This document shows, piece after piece, positions 44,801 to 57,405 of a stretch of DNA of 64,000 nucleotides (its first letter is position 1; each line of letters opens with the position of its first letter). The notes beneath the pieces are model-generated. The model was not told the DNA's origin. It saw only the letters and a program-made list of their open reading frames with translations, and made no database searches. This DNA is from Aristolochia californica (Eukaryota > Streptophyta > Magnoliopsida > Piperales > Aristolochiaceae). The translations under genes were made by a program, and so were the position numbers. The stretch covers positions 5,071,769-5,135,768 of the forward strand of contig JARWKL010000010.1 of NCBI GenBank assembly GCA_029961685.1. Direction: 5' to 3'.

Positions 44801-45787
44801 GAACAATGTCAAGATAGTACAGTACATCACTCTCATGCCCGAACTAATCTACTTCCTCGTCTACAAGTCTTGAAATACACAATAGATGGAAAAAAGTGTG
44901 GTTGAACTATTAAGTGACTGGGTAATTTTATTGGCAGACAGTAAGTTGATAGGAAACTTTGGAACATACAAAACAAAAGTTAAAGAGATACTTGACAAAG
45001 GTTAAAATTCCCTTCACCACCAATCGATGAATAAGAACCATTAACCAAGGTAACTAATTTGTGAGACGAAGATGGTGATACATTTGAGAAAATGGAAGAC
45101 ATACTTGACATATGGCTGCATACACCAAAATCTATCACCCAAGACAAAGGAGAGTAAAAATAAAGTGCAAACATTCTTGAGCTTGTCATTATGGTATTGG
45201 AAATTGGAGGATTTGGGGATGCCTGAGAAGCTGAAGTAGTAGCTAATGCTAGTTGAACCAATTGATGTAGTATCTTCTATAGTGTCTCTTGGGTACTCCC
45301 AGATGACCCTATCTAACTATTTACCATTTCTTCACTGCCCACTGACACACTAAAATTAACCCATGTAGGCTTTCCAAAAAATTTCCAACATTAAGAGGTG
45401 AATAGACTTACCACAAAGGACACACTTTTTATCTGCATGACCTAGATCTCATCCTCCACTGTCACTACCACATTCCTCTAGATGATTTAGACCTAGAAAT
45501 AGAAGAAGAAATATATAGAACAACATCAAAACTAGTAGTAGTTTTACCATTTTTTATTACTTGTTTAACTCGAAGAACTCTATTGTAAACTTTTTCCAAT
45601 GTATGATCACTATCATCGGCTAGTATCTGTGCCCTTAAAGCATCATATTATGGTCCAATTCATCTAGTTAACGAGTAACCTAAATCCGATTATTCTCTTT
45701 TCAGAGTTTAGTTGTATCAATAGTAAAGTGATTAAATGTGCTAATGTCTTGCAAAATGCCTCCCTATCTCTATAAAATAGTGAGCGG
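41850..45787 (-). pseudogene. Decayed Ty1/copia gag-pol, minus strand
   Basis: Domains in minus-strand order from high to low coordinates: gag piece 45.54-45.78 kb; linker 45.3-45.45 kb; protease 44.98-45.26 kb with WVIDFGVCSHM (active-site Asp-Ser-Gly altered); integrase region 43.8-44.9 kb; reverse transcriptase about 42.6-43.5 kb; RNase H at 41.87-42.15 kb with ANNPIFHKRTKHIEVNCHFI. Every domain carries stops or shifts. The 5' end, including the 5' LTR and primer site, is missing beyond 45787, where a hAT terminus begins. Confidence 0.85.
43001..43270 (-). repeat. 135-bp tandem duplication within the copia reverse-transcriptase region
   Basis: Copies 43001-43135 and 43136-43270 begin ATATCAAGCCATTATAAAAA and end CCAATGGCCACC. 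I see no difference between them, so the duplication is much younger than the element itself. Confidence 0.93.
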
Positions 45788-46020
45788 TAGGGGTGGTATC
45801 GAACCAAACCGGTTAGCGAGTAATTCGAATTCGGTTTGGTTTCGGCTGGAATAAACTCTAAGGAAGCTCGGTTCGGTTCGTGAGCTTGTGAACCGGTTCG
45901 ATTACATAAACCCAGTGTAAAATAAGGTACTCGGAGTCGGGACCGGAGGAGGAAAGGCGAACGCTCCCCTTTCTCCTGCTCCTGAACCTCCCCCATCTCC
46001 AGCTCGTGAACATTGAAACA
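45788..46020 (+). mobile_element. Terminus of a hAT-type element (other end not found)
   Basis: It begins TAGGGGTGGTATCGAACCAA followed by GGTTCGGTTCG/GAACCGGTTCG words typical of the subterminal arrays of the other hAT copies, but the sequence is a different subfamily. It abuts the broken gag of the minus-strand copia element. No matching GCCACCCCTA end was found to the right, so it is truncated or longer than I can delimit. Confidence 0.6.
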
Positions 46021-47680
46021 GGGGCCGAGACGCCAGAGCCAGTGGTACGATCGTGCGTGCCTTCTCAGGTTACAGGTACTCTCCCCCCTCCTCCCTTGTT
46101 GTGTCTCTTTTTCTTTCTTCCTGTAATCGCCTGCTTCAGCATCTGCTTGGGAGATTGTACTGGTTGCCTCAAACCGAATTCGGGAAAGGAGGACACCCTT
46201 TTCCATATTGTGGTTGATTATATATCACAGGCCTTCAAAATCCGGGACGGTAAGGAGGATACCCATTTCTTCAGCCTGTATTCGCTTTTGTTCCTGTTTT
46301 CCACTCTGAGAAAGCATCACTGACTCACCTTCATTGTTTCTGATCTCTTATTTACCCTTGAGCTACAGCCTTCTCCATTACTTTGATTTTCATCTTCTTT
46401 TTCAAGCAGCAAACTTCGTCTCCCCCTTTTACATTCTCTCAGATTTTTCTGTTCTTTTTTTTTTATTATTATTATTAGGCTCTGTTATTTCTGCAAGTTA
46501 TGCTTTACACTGATTTTTTCTCAAACAAATGAGCAATCCTTGTTGATTGCATCACGATATATGTATTGGTTAGTGCTGGCTACTTGTTTGACAATATGTG
46601 CATGTGAAAACCGTCGGGCTAGCATAATTTCTTTAACTGTGATACAAATGTCCTGTTCACTGCGCAGGAGTGTATTGTTCCAAACCTGAGGCTAGAATAT
46701 CATAATTTCTTATGCTGAAGCTCCTTCAGATAGCCTGCCAAATATTATGCAACTAGACCAAATTGAAAATCCCATCATACTTGTCGAAAATCTTCTCTTT
46801 CTATTCCTCGACCTTTAAGGCAAATGTGCTTTTAGTTGGAGAGTTTGAGTGGAAGTGCTCATGATGAAATTCTGTTTTCTCAAATAAGCATAATTTGTCC
46901 TTTGAACATGTAATGGCAGCTTAAAAGATAAGAGCTGAAAGAATTTAAACCAAATAGTCTTCAGGTTCTGCAAAAGAAGCATGCTAAGGTGCTCAGGGCC
47001 AGAAAAGGGTAAAGTTGGGGAGATTACTCGATTCTTCGAGTACAATAGTACTGTGAGAGTTAAAGACTTGAATTTGAAGATTAAGCATGTGAAGAGCAGA
47101 GAAGAGGGTGAACAGGGACAAATTATTAAGGTTTTTTTTTTTTTTTTTTGAAGAAGTCTAAATTATTTTTTGAAGAAGAATAAGTAGATATTTTAAAACA
47201 GATTATTAAGGTTGGTATCTTTATATTAGCTTTATCCCTTGCTCGATCCCAATTTTGTACAAATTTGTATTTCTTTTCACACTGTAACTACTATCTATGC
47301 TCCAAAAAGTAATTATGGGCAATGATAGATAGTGGTGCTTGTAAAATACCAAATTGATGCTTAAAATATTCACTGTAGGTGTTTCAAGCAGATGGGCTTA
47401 GAATCATGGCTATTTTGTGTGACTGCAAATGAATGTCATAGTTGTCGTTAACTGTTGATGGATTCATTTGTAGGTAGAACACTTCGTATTGTACATACAT
47501 TAGCAAATAGTTCAAGTGTGGCAGATATGTTTATGAGTATACATTGTCATGAGCTCATGGCTACGTGCTACTACCAGCTCGTTGCTATGGACAAGCGACT
47601 CTTCCAGAAAATGCATCTGTGTATGTTGCACTTAAACTTTCTTTTTGAACTAATGTATTTTTCTTATGTACAGAAGTGTA
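46020..47680. other. Intergenic, no recognised gene
   Basis: Contains scattered short frames on both strands without family resemblance, a T/A run near 46450, and a 19-base T run near 47131. It may include interior sequence of the hAT element starting at 45788. Confidence 0.5.
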
Positions 47681-48090
47681 ATCGATTTGCTTGTTTTCTT
47701 TCTTCCACTGTTAATATATATAGGAACTAATATTCATGCCTGGATCGAAATAGGGTTGCGCGCTGCCAGGACTCAAGGCAGCGCTCCAAGCTGCCTGGAT
47801 CAAAATAGGGTTGTGCGCTGCCAGGACTCAAGGCAGCGCTCCAAGCGCATCTGTTAGGTTACGTGCCACCAGGACTCTAGTTGTTAACGATTTGCTTGTT
47901 TTCTTTCTTCCACTGTTAATATATATATAGGAACTAATATTCATGCGTGGATCGATATATATAGGAACTAATATTCATGCGTGGATCGATATAGGGTTGT
48001 GCGCTGCTAGGACTCCAAGGCAGCGCTCCAAGCGCATCTGTTAGGTTACGTGCCACCAGGACTCCAGGCGTATCTGCTGGCGCATGCGCG
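47680..48090. repeat. Nested short duplications, GC-rich
   Basis: GGGTTG(C/T)GCGCTGC(C/T)AGGACT with CAAGGCAGCGCTCCAAG occurs three times (from about 47752, 47809 and 47994). A longer unit containing GATTTGCTTGTTTTCTTTCT and ATAGGAACTAATATTCATGC occurs twice (from about 47684 and 47889), and TATATAGGAACTAATATTCA is again doubled at 47926-47977. This is a history of successive tandem duplications; no coding function. Confidence 0.85.
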
Positions 48091-48927
48091 ACAAGTACAA
48101 TTTTGAGTTTTGTTGTTGGAACACTCTTCTTGTCATAATTTTATTTCATTTTATGTTTTCGGGATCTCAAGACCAAGAAGATAATTGGTGGAAGATATGA
48201 GAGGAAGCCTGTATTATTTTGAAGGCTTCGCCAGCTAGATACCGTTGCCCGGTAGTGGTACCCAAGTCTGGTCACCCTTCATCACTTAAGCTCCATCAAC
48301 TGTTTCCATATTTAAGTTGTCTTCTCTTTCTTTTTAAGTGTGCATCATGCCAACTAGACAAACATTCAATCAATCTGTTAGCTAAGAGATGTTAACATGT
48401 CTTTAATTCTTAACACTCAACGCCCATCTTTAAAGGCCTTCTAATAAATAGATGGACCACTGTGCTTTTTCCAATTGGGAAACACATCCCTCTATTACAA
48501 GTAAAGTAAACAAAAGCAAACAGAACCACTATTGAGGAAGAAAAAAAAAAATAATCAAAAGTTAGCAGTTTTTAGCCCAAGTACTCGTTTTATCTCTTTA
48601 GACTTTGAAATCATATGATTGTTTGTATCATTGTACATCATTTTTTAAATGGAACTAATACATGAGGATCATAGTAATATAATCCCCACTTTGAATGGCT
48701 TAACTATGGTCATTCAGTGAGCCCAGTTATAAAGGCAATTACATATCTGGAACTGTGAAGAAACAGGCCAAGTGAAACAAAAGATAGAGAACAGTATATT
48801 CAGCCATACTTGTATACTTTCAGACAATGTAAAATATAGGGCCAAAATATCAAGACTAAGCATCACCAACCTAGATATCCAATGGAAACTTTATAAGACC
48901 AAACCGATTCCGGTGGGATCATAAACT
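48091..48927. other. Intergenic, 3' flank of the TIC32-like gene
   Basis: No coding signal. The last 100-200 bp before 48928 is likely the 3' UTR of the minus-strand gene. Confidence 0.5.
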
Positions 48928-51900
48928 TCAGTTTTGTTGAGCTTGGTTAACTAGTTTGTTGCTGTAGTCCCACAATTTTTTGGCCAACTTTTCATCAGTT
49001 GCCAGTGCACTCGGCTGCATCTCATTGCAGTCGAGGAAATACTTTCCAGACACACCCTTGAGACCAGGATGCAGAGCTGCATAACAAGTTGTTGCTGCAC
49101 CCTGAAAAGTTCACCACATTATAAGAATCAATCGTAAGAATGCGTGGGATTATCAATTTAACATTGTTTACGAGAGTCGTAACGCTTAAACTATGTAATA
49201 TGCTGAAATACTTAAAACATATCTGCATGTCAGATGACAATATAAATCATCTAGTAGAAGAAAGTTCACCAATTCAATAAAGATTCTTTACGTTTTCTCC
49301 AAATCCATGCTAAATGATAGCAAGGGATTCCTAGCGCATCCAAACAGGTAAGTTCTTAAGATAGCATGTTGGTTTTTGTAGTTATCTGAGATCAAACATA
49401 AACACCAAGAACCGTAAAGCAAAAACAGAATTCATGTTCAATTCTCAGTCTTATCGATGTGTATTTACTCTGGAGAGCATGATTTTTTCCAAAGTACTGA
49501 TCAATAGTAAATTGCCAGGCCAAGTAGTACTGACTACATACCTGTGGTACATTCTTCCAGAGAACATAAGTGAACACTTTCAGCACCTCTGCAAGAAGAT
49601 CAGAACGTAAGTCTGCCCAATCTTTTTCAGTCGCAACACATTAAGTTCAAACAAAGAGAATAATACAACATACTCATAAGAAACGCAGAATGTCTCATTA
49701 AATTCGTCATTATTAACCCTGGATGAACAGAGTTTGCAGTAACATTTGCACCTTCATCCTGCATCTCCACAGAACAACTCTTTAACAATAGATACATGAT
49801 CAACAACCTTGTGCAGTGCAAAAAGCAAATGTTATTGATGCAGGTAGCTAGTTTCAAAACCATCTAAACAACTCTATCAATCATCGATGAATCTAGTATT
49901 AAAATGTCCAGTATTTTGCATCGAGTACTAGAACTCACTACTCCAACCAATCAGGTTGTCTCAATGGTTAAAAGTTTTGAATAGCTCAGTTCCAGGCAGA
50001 ACTCCAAATTGTGGGACCTTGTCAGCCAACAAAATTTTCTTGAAACATGGCATAGGAGGAACCCGATACCTTTAGACGACGAGTCAGTTCCTTGGCATGT
50101 AAGATATTGGCTAGTTTAGATTGCCCATAAGCCCTCTTATCAGAATATCTGGTCAAAGATTGAAAACAAAGTTCAATCCATTTTTACTCCAAAAGGTAGC
50201 AGAAGAGAAGCAGTTCTGCGAAGATGAAATGAAGCAAATAACAGAAATGGTATCAACAAAGGTTACATTACCCAGCCTGATCATTGAGTCTATCAAATCT
50301 AATCCCTTCTTCGTAAGTATGAACATGGGCTATAGATGAGAGGTTCACTATCCTTCCTTCAATGCCTGTAGCCCTGGCAGTGCTTTTCATTTTGTCTAGA
50401 AGAAGGTTTGTCAGGAGGAAGTGACCTGATACAATGAAAGCAAGCATTATGTCATATTCATAGAACACAACATGCTGACAACCAAAGGGAGAGGCTATGA
50501 TGTAGCTCTCCTACCTAGATGATTTGTTGCAAACTGCGTCTCAATTCCGTCCTCTGAGAGGCTGTAGGGACAGAACATGATGCCAGCATTGTTTCTGGAA
50601 AAATAAGGATTTATTTAGGATTTAATTTGAAGATATATGTTCGAAAGCAAAATGAAACAGCACATCATTCAATAGTAAAGGAGATTACATTAAGATGTTG
50701 AGAGGAGCATTAAGAGCGTTGAAATTGTCTGCAAATGCTCTGACTGACTTCAAAGAGCAGAGATCAAGCTTTAAAGCATCTACTTGTGCAGCTCCATTCT
50801 CGTTGAGAATCTGCTGCTTGACCTCGTTAGCAGCATCAATGTTTCTTGCACCAATAATAACACGAGCCCCACGAAGAGCCAATACTCTCACTGTCTCTGC
50901 ACCAATTCCACTGGCACCTCCTGTAGCACATCTCGTCAATGAGCCTTAGAAAATGTCAAAAAAAAAATCTAAAATCTTTAATGGGTTACTTGCAATTCTT
51001 TCCATGGACACATCCAAATAAAAAATATCAACAGACACAGATGCAACAACAAGAGAGAACATGACTCTCCTGTCACAGAATTTCAACTTTCTACTTTTTA
51101 CTATTTAAGGTGTTCAGTTGATGGAAATTTGTATCCTAAATGTCATTTTTTCCCATCTTTTTTAAAAGGTCTTTGCTGAATCAGGCCTCTCAAATTCCTG
51201 ATAAGAATTTGTCTTTTAGTCAGACATGCAAGTTTAGCAAGCTTTCATCAGAACATTTTCAAGTATGCTTTTATTTGAGAATGTCTTGGAACAAGCACTT
51301 CAATGTGCTTAAAGTTGCTGTTCACAATACTACAAAAAAACACTACTCAGTATAAGCAAGTATAGAATTAGAATGGTTCTGAGGATGTTAGCAGTAGGAC
51401 ACCCTCTGGGGACCTATCGTCCCCATTGAGGGGTTTAAGGCAATAAATGGCCAAGCACCTTACATTTGGATCAATATTTATGTCCATTTGAAAAACCTGT
51501 TAATCTTCAACATCACTACCAGTTATTCAATTAAATAATGGCTGCGCCATAAAAAAAGTTATTTATTTATTATTTGAATTCTGTTTAAAGTTTTTTTAAT
51601 GGAGCCTTCCAAGAAAACAAGATCATGAGCTCAATATTCAACCATAGGAAAGTAACGTCTCCATCATAAAAAAAAAAAAACGATAAAGAAATTCCAACCT
51701 TTCATCATAATCCTGAAAAACTGAAGAATCAAGATTAGAGGTTTCCACCAAAACGCTACAGCCAGGAAAACGAAAAAAGAACCACGATATGAAACAAAAA
51801 CCTGCTGCGAAAAGGTACGAAAAAACCAGTCCGGCACCCAATCCATTTTTTTTTTTTTTTTTTTTTTGTGGAAACAATCAAAAGAAACACTTCTTGAACT

Positions 51901-52267
51901 CGAAATACAGAAACGGGATAAAGCACAAGATTCTGGGGATGGATAAAATGAAAAAGGGAGAAAATCTTTTGTACAGTAACCCATTAAATGATTAACAGCT
52001 GCAACGCAAACAGTAGAGAAAGAAAGAAAAGAGATCACAGGCAAAATAGAGTCGCAACGGTAAAAGAGTAGAAGGGAGCTGCAAAACCTATAACGAGCAG
52101 TTACTGATGCAAAACAAAGAAAATAGAAATTAGAAACCGTTCGGAACACCTGTAACGATAGCTGTGAGATTGCTTGCATCAATCCCTTCAGTAACCTGTT
52201 CGGCAGTTGAAGCAGATCCAAACCCACTTCGCCCTGGCATTCCAGTCATCAATGAAAAAATCCCCAT
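48928..52267 (-). CDS. TIC32-like short-chain dehydrogenase/reductase, 322 aa, 8 exons
   Basis: Exons in transcript order are 52267-52150, 50920-50689, 50594-50515, 50425-50272, 50148-50070, 49758-49674, 49588-49542 and 49101-48928; all junctions are GT-AG and in phase. The protein is a classical SDR with TGGASGIG (residues 39-46) binding NADP(H), NNAG (118-121), the catalytic Ser in NLSSIAH (about 174) and Tyr202/Lys206 in YGQSK. The amino end ([19 protein letters not shown]) and overall length match the plant TIC32/retinol-dehydrogenase-like group. Arabidopsis TIC32 is an inner-envelope translocon component that senses NADPH and calmodulin, but paralogues in this group have unknown substrates, so the family name does not prove chloroplast import function. 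Start set at 52267 to match family length; an in-frame ATG at 52321 would add 18 residues. Confidence 0.93.
50921..52149 (-). other. Intron 1 of the TIC32-like gene
   Basis: 1229 bp with GT...AG ends, T-rich on the coding strand, with a long A/T homopolymer around 51846-51867. The 187-codon minus-strand frame inside it is translation of intronic T-rich sequence, not a gene. Confidence 0.8.
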
Positions 52268-54730
52268 GTGTGCAAACAGCCCAGAACCGAAACAAGACCA
52301 CTTGTATCCACTCTGCAACACACAAAGAGACTCTTCAGCTACCTTTGCTTCCGCCCAAAAAGGGCGTGGCGCATGACAAGATCGTGGGAAGAAAACAAGG
52401 GAGAAGCTCTAGAATCGCTCAAAGGCGTGAGCAAAGAATGAATTAAGTAGCGCGAGACAAAAGCCAATTGCAGTTGGTTGGTTGTTAGTAAATGGGTCGT
52501 GGAAGAGAACCAGACAAGAAATTAAATGCAACGTCGGTTCGTAAATAAGTTCCAACGACCCATGATCTGTCTGGTCACAGTTGAGAGACTCAATTAATCA
52601 AGGCATTGGCCGTCAAAATATTCTACCTCAAAGACACACCAAGAACTCGGGCGGCAAAATTCGTTTCACACTCCCCTTTTGCACGATAATCTCTCTCCTG
52701 TGATTCACTCGAATGTAAAATCGTAAGAATGTTCAAAGTCGGATTAAAATGTAAAATACGCATCGATTTATCACATCCTTGGCCAAGCGACAAAAAATGT
52801 AAGAATAGTTCATTTTCTGACGACGACTAGACCCTGCAACTCTGCAACTCTGCAACTCTTTACTTTTCATCCTTACAAAAAGAGAAAAACAAAAAAAGGA
52901 CTGCCGCTTTTCATAATTCTTTGTGCGTTTTATCTGGGTAATTTTCTAAATACAACCCTGTGATTTCTCGATCTTCAAACTACGTTTGATTCTGTCTTTT
53001 CAGATGGCAAACAATATGTACCCAAAAAAAGGAAACATGAATTCAAACAGTCCATACCTAACATACTACATACATGCCTTCGTTGGTACACATAAAAATG
53101 CATTTTTGTTGAAATTTAGTGAAAATGGCACCAGGTATGATATGGATGAAACTTTCTTCCAAAACTCTCTTCCTTACACCGGAGAAGAAACGATGACGAA
53201 TGTGATCAAAGAAAGGTATGAGACGGTTAGGGTACCATATTGGTATATAATATTATTAAATATTTAAAATAAGTTGTTTCATAGTTCTATCTGTTATTTA
53301 TTTACCAACTTTTCGAATAATAAATAATTAAAATAAGAAAAAATAACCTAAATTTTTATAAAACTGTAAAAGTATAATAAATGACATTAGAAGCCTTAAA
53401 GAATATTAAGAAATCCTAGAAAAAGAAAAACGAATTTGAATCTGTTACGGTCCCAGATCTGATACATGGATTCGTAGGGAGGAATAAGAGACTGACGAAA
53501 ATCAAACCAAAGGGAAGCTTGAAAACCCTAGGTTATTTGATGAGAACCCACACCTCTGAATTCGTTGAGGATAACCCAAAACCCTATTTACTCTAAATCA
53601 ATGTTTGACTTTCTCATTACTCTTATCCTTTAAATAAGGTTCACCTTTACAAGGTTTAAGATAAAATATTACAAAAATACCCCTATAAATAAAATATTCT
53701 AAAAATACCCATGTGACCTATTAATTCTTTAACAGAAATAAAAAAAATTAAAAATAATAATATTATTACGTGCATACCCAAACATATATTCACTCAAACA
53801 AAAATTTACCAAATTACTCTGATATATAATTGAGTAATCTATCGATTAGGAATGGAATAATCTTTACCCACTTCTGTTCTATTTAATAATCAGCAAATTG
53901 ATTAATCAGGTAAGAATTTTTGTTCCTTTTTTATTTTATTTAATAAATAATAATTTAAAATCAATTAAACTGGTAAAATTGACACATGTGTTCATGAATA
54001 TGCTCTTTAATTATAATAAAAACTTTAATTATATGATTAAAATAATTTTAAAATTTATTATTATGTAAATAATACAATTATCTCATTATATTTATTTAAT
54101 AAATTATTTTGATCTTTAGTATAAATAATAGATTTTTAACTTACAAACAATCATTTTTTTGAATAATTTGTTCAATAAGTAATTTAAAATAATATTTGAT
54201 ATTTTGATTAGCATATGTTTTAAGCTAATATTTTAATATGTTATTTGTTTATTATTATATATTACATAAAATATAAAATAACACTTATTTTAGTAAGAGG
54301 ATAGAGAATGGAGGTATCCATTTTTTCTTTGAATAATGGATGCATTTTATTTGGGATGAGTAAAGAATATTCTATTACCATTTATTTACCTTATTACCCT
54401 TGATAATTAGGTAAAACAGGTAAATAAATATTTTTTATTCTTTCGTCTTCCTGTAGATGGTAAGAATTCATTAAACCAACAAAAATTAGTGCTAAGAAGT
54501 AAGAAGAATATTGCTTAAAGAGAGGAAACGAGAAGGGCACAATCTTCGTCTTCATCTTCATCTTTACAATCTTCGTCTTCATCTTCATCTTTAAACGCTT
54601 CCAAATGTGGTATCGACCATGTATCAACAGGAAAGGTTTCATGTTCTGGGCAGGAATTTTGAGCTACCTGCCATGGCTGATGAGTCAGGAATTCGACTGA
54701 CGGTTTCGTGCATTATACCAGAGGAAGAGA
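52268..54730. other. Upstream region of the TIC32-like gene and AT-rich intergenic DNA
   Basis: 52.27-52.75 kb is the likely promoter and leader of the minus-strand gene. A frame at 52986-53267 has no family match. 53.7-54.35 kb is very AT-rich. A short duplicated block of ATCTTCGTCTTCATCTTCAT occurs at 54.54-54.59 kb. Confidence 0.5.
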
Positions 54731-55090
54731 ATGGGGTCAGGATCTCTCGAAGCAGTTTGGTTTTGTTTCTTGTTATGTAGATTCCTTCCAAGATTAAAAC
54801 AGTTGTCAGCTTGTAAAACGGAAGAAGAAGAAAAAGAAGAAAAGAACGGTTTCAAAGAGGCGTGGGACGATGACTCCATTGTTATATTTTTTCCAGGTAG
54901 AACCAGGAAGCTACATCTTCTCAATCCTCATCCAATATCCCCCACCCAAATGTTGGATTTGATCAAAGGGGATAGGAAGAGATTAATGGTGACCAAGCTA
55001 CCGCACTTTGCGATCATAAAAGCAGTAATTGAAAAGGATTGCCAACTCTTCTCAAACTTTTCAGTAATAGGGTGGAGTCTCTTTCTGTAA
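54731..55090 (+). CDS. Doubtful open frame, 119 codons
   Basis: It starts MGSGSLEAVWFCFLLCRFLP, with a hydrophobic start, an acidic EEEEKEEK stretch from a GAA repeat, and no domain I recognise. There is no visible supporting context. It could be an exon of an unrecognised gene or chance; recorded only because nothing else explains the stretch. Confidence 0.15.
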   Translation: MGSGSLEAVWFCFLLCRFLPRLKQLSACKTEEEEKEEKNGFKEAWDDDSIVIFFPGRTRKLHLLNPHPISPTQMLDLIKGDRKRLMVTKLPHFAIIKAVIEKDCQLFSNFSVIGWSLFL

Positions 55091-56361
55091 CAGAAGCTGC
55101 ACGGAGCTTTGTTGGTGACGGGTCATTTCAAATGGTTTATAGCCAGTAACTCCTCCCTTGGACGAGTTTGACTTCCGTTTTCGTTCGTTCTTCACAGATC
55201 TTTTCAGTTTCTAGTTTTTACGCAACGGCGAATCACCAGACGGCTGTCCAGGCACCATTAATGGAAGTTAAACAGGCCCAGAATAGCCTGCGGAAAACCA
55301 ATTCAACAGCCATCAACTCTCATTAAATGTCTGCACCTTCCGCAGGTCTTGTCCCTTTCTCTCCCCATTGCTGTACGCCTGTACTTTGGAAATGAATAAT
55401 TTTACAGAACCTTGTGAATATCACATGGTGGCCCTCGGAACGATACAGGCCATCACATGATTCACATCCATTAACAAGACCTTCGACAAGGAAGTTGATA
55501 ACCATTGCGTCACGAGTTCTTCAGTCCAGTGCAGAGACGCGACTTGATTGGGTGGTCGTCTTCCTCTCTGTTCAACTCAAACGTATGTATGACCCTGGAA
55601 TCACTGTAAGACCATTAAATAAGATAAGATTCCTATCCTATTTAATCCTGCAGCAAACCTCATTACTCCTGAATAAGATATTGCCAGATATTTTCGCTTT
55701 TTTTTGTTTTTTTTATTTTTTCTGATCCGACTTGAAGATACACAACGATGATCATCCGGTTCCTTTATAAAACGTTGGAATCTGAATTCCTTCTCTCACA
55801 CAACGTAGAATCTACTTTCCATTTTATCTTTTTCTTTGGTTCTTTTTTCCTTCCTTCTTCTTTTTTCTCCTCTCTTTGTTTGTTATCATTGATTTAATTT
55901 TATAAATATTTTTTCATCATTAATGTTGTTTTTTATTATTTTATAAATAAATACTTTTATCATTGATTTTTAAAATATTATGGATAAAACTTTAAATTAT
56001 TATTTTAATTACGTGTAAAATTTTAATTACTTAAATAACTAAAAATATTTTTAAAATTAGTAACTTTACTCTTTGATAATTTATTTAATTTATGAGTACA
56101 TATTATTTTATTTTGTGTAGATATTACTTTTATAGGACTAAGTTCTTGTGGCATGATTTTGTGTAGTAAAGGTTGCCCTAGTATCATAAGCTAATGCGTA
56201 TGTTTTACTAGAAGATGACATTTTATACACAGTTCATTATTATGGACTTGTGCATTTGAAGTTTTGTATTTAATGTGTAATTTGTGTTGGCCTAGGTGGC
56301 TTTTCAAGAAGGATGAATTGAGATTCTAAGTTTAAAATCCAGTGCTTTAAATCACCAGTAG
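55091..56361. other. Intergenic, AT-rich
   Basis: No recognised gene. 55.86-56.12 kb is mostly A and T; pyrimidine-rich tracts lie at 55.70 and 55.83 kb. It ends at the LTR of the chromovirus. Confidence 0.6.
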
Positions 56362-57375
56362 TGAGACGGAGGATGAAGCCATGGTGTGGCCAGACACCAA
56401 GGACGAAGACTGTGCAAGTCCAATGCCCAGCAACAGCAGCGACAGCCAAGGCCAAGTGCAATGGCACGGTCCAGAGGGACGCACGCATATGGCCGGCCCA
56501 ACATCAGCTACAGAGGAAGAAGACATACTTGAGCTTGCCAAACGGATGGCCAAGCAACAAGACGCGCAACGACCCCTGTAGCCAGCCGAGGTAGAAACCG
56601 TAACCACAACAAAAGCACGTGCGGTGCACAGCAAGCATAACGCGCGTGTGCGCATGGCCCGGGCAGAGGGCGCATTGGCGAAAGGGGTTGCGCACACGGC
56701 ACGAAAGTTATGTGCGCGCAAGCGCATGAAGCAACAATGCGAGCGCCCAGAGCAGTTGGGGTTGCCATGCTGGTTCTGCAACGCGTGCGTGCGTGTGCAT
56801 GCAAAGTGGCAAAATCTAGGAGGTTGCCATTTCGGGGGAAATTCTTCTTTGGCCACTCCCAGACGTCCCCTATGCCAACTAGGACTCATTTTAAGTGTGA
56901 TTTGAGTGTTGATTGGGTGGGCATACGAATGGAAACACCTAGGACGTCCACATACAAGATTGAGTCCAAGAAGAGCAAATCAAGGGATTTGAATGGGGAG
57001 AAGCTCTCTTCTCATTGGATGGAAGGGAGAGATCCAGGGAGGGTTGAAGCCTTGGTTCGACCCTTGTAAATTCATTCACCATCTTATAGATAAAGCTTGT
57101 ATAGCACGTGAGGGAGAGAATTGTAGAGAGACTCTGGTCCTCCACCTTGGACGACCAACATTGTGGTTTCGGTCATCAATACAAGGTATTCTCCCCCTCT
57201 AATCCTTTTGGTTTCTTTTGTTTCTATACTGTTGTTCGATTTGGGAAGGAAGGAGCATTGTCACGATGATTTAGGGAAGGAGACTGTACTGTTTTTGAAG
57301 GACTGAAAGCAGGCCACACGAGACTTAGAATTTCTGCTAGCCTCAAGGAGTTTAGGCTCATCAAAGCCCGTGACA
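56362..57375 (+). repeat. 5' LTR of the chromovirus
   Basis: It begins TGAGACGGAGGATGAAGCC and ends CCCGTGACA. It shares long matches with 62253-63275 (CACCAAGGACGAAGA, CAAGGCCAAGTGCAATGGCA, CCACTCCCAGACGTCCCCTA, GACTCTGGTCCTCCACCTTG). A GC-rich tract with GCGCGCAAGCGC-type words lies at 56.63-56.8 kb. Open frames inside it belong to the carboxy end of pol as read into the LTR. Confidence 0.88.
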
Positions 57376-57378
57376 AAC

Positions 57379-57390
57379 TGGTATCAAAGC
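57379..57390 (+). other. Primer-binding site (initiator-Met type)
   Basis: TGGTATCAAAGC lies three bases after the LTR end; one base differs from the usual TGGTATCAGAGC, a common variant in plant gypsy elements. Confidence 0.85.
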
Positions 57391-57405
57391 GTACGTTCCA
57401 ATCAA

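Noticed and set aside
47680..48090. CRISPR-like array
   Set aside because: Repeats are adjacent or nested duplications without uniform spacers, in a plant genome.
51664..52227. 187-codon minus-strand frame
   Set aside because: It lies mostly in TIC32-like intron 1, is Phe/Ser-rich from T-rich sequence, and overlaps exon 1 in another frame.
52268..52376. Upstream start or extra short intron for the TIC32-like gene
   Set aside because: A donor-like GTAGC and acceptor-like TTGCAG exist but would bound an intron of about 35 nt, too short for plants; the 52267 start gives the family length.
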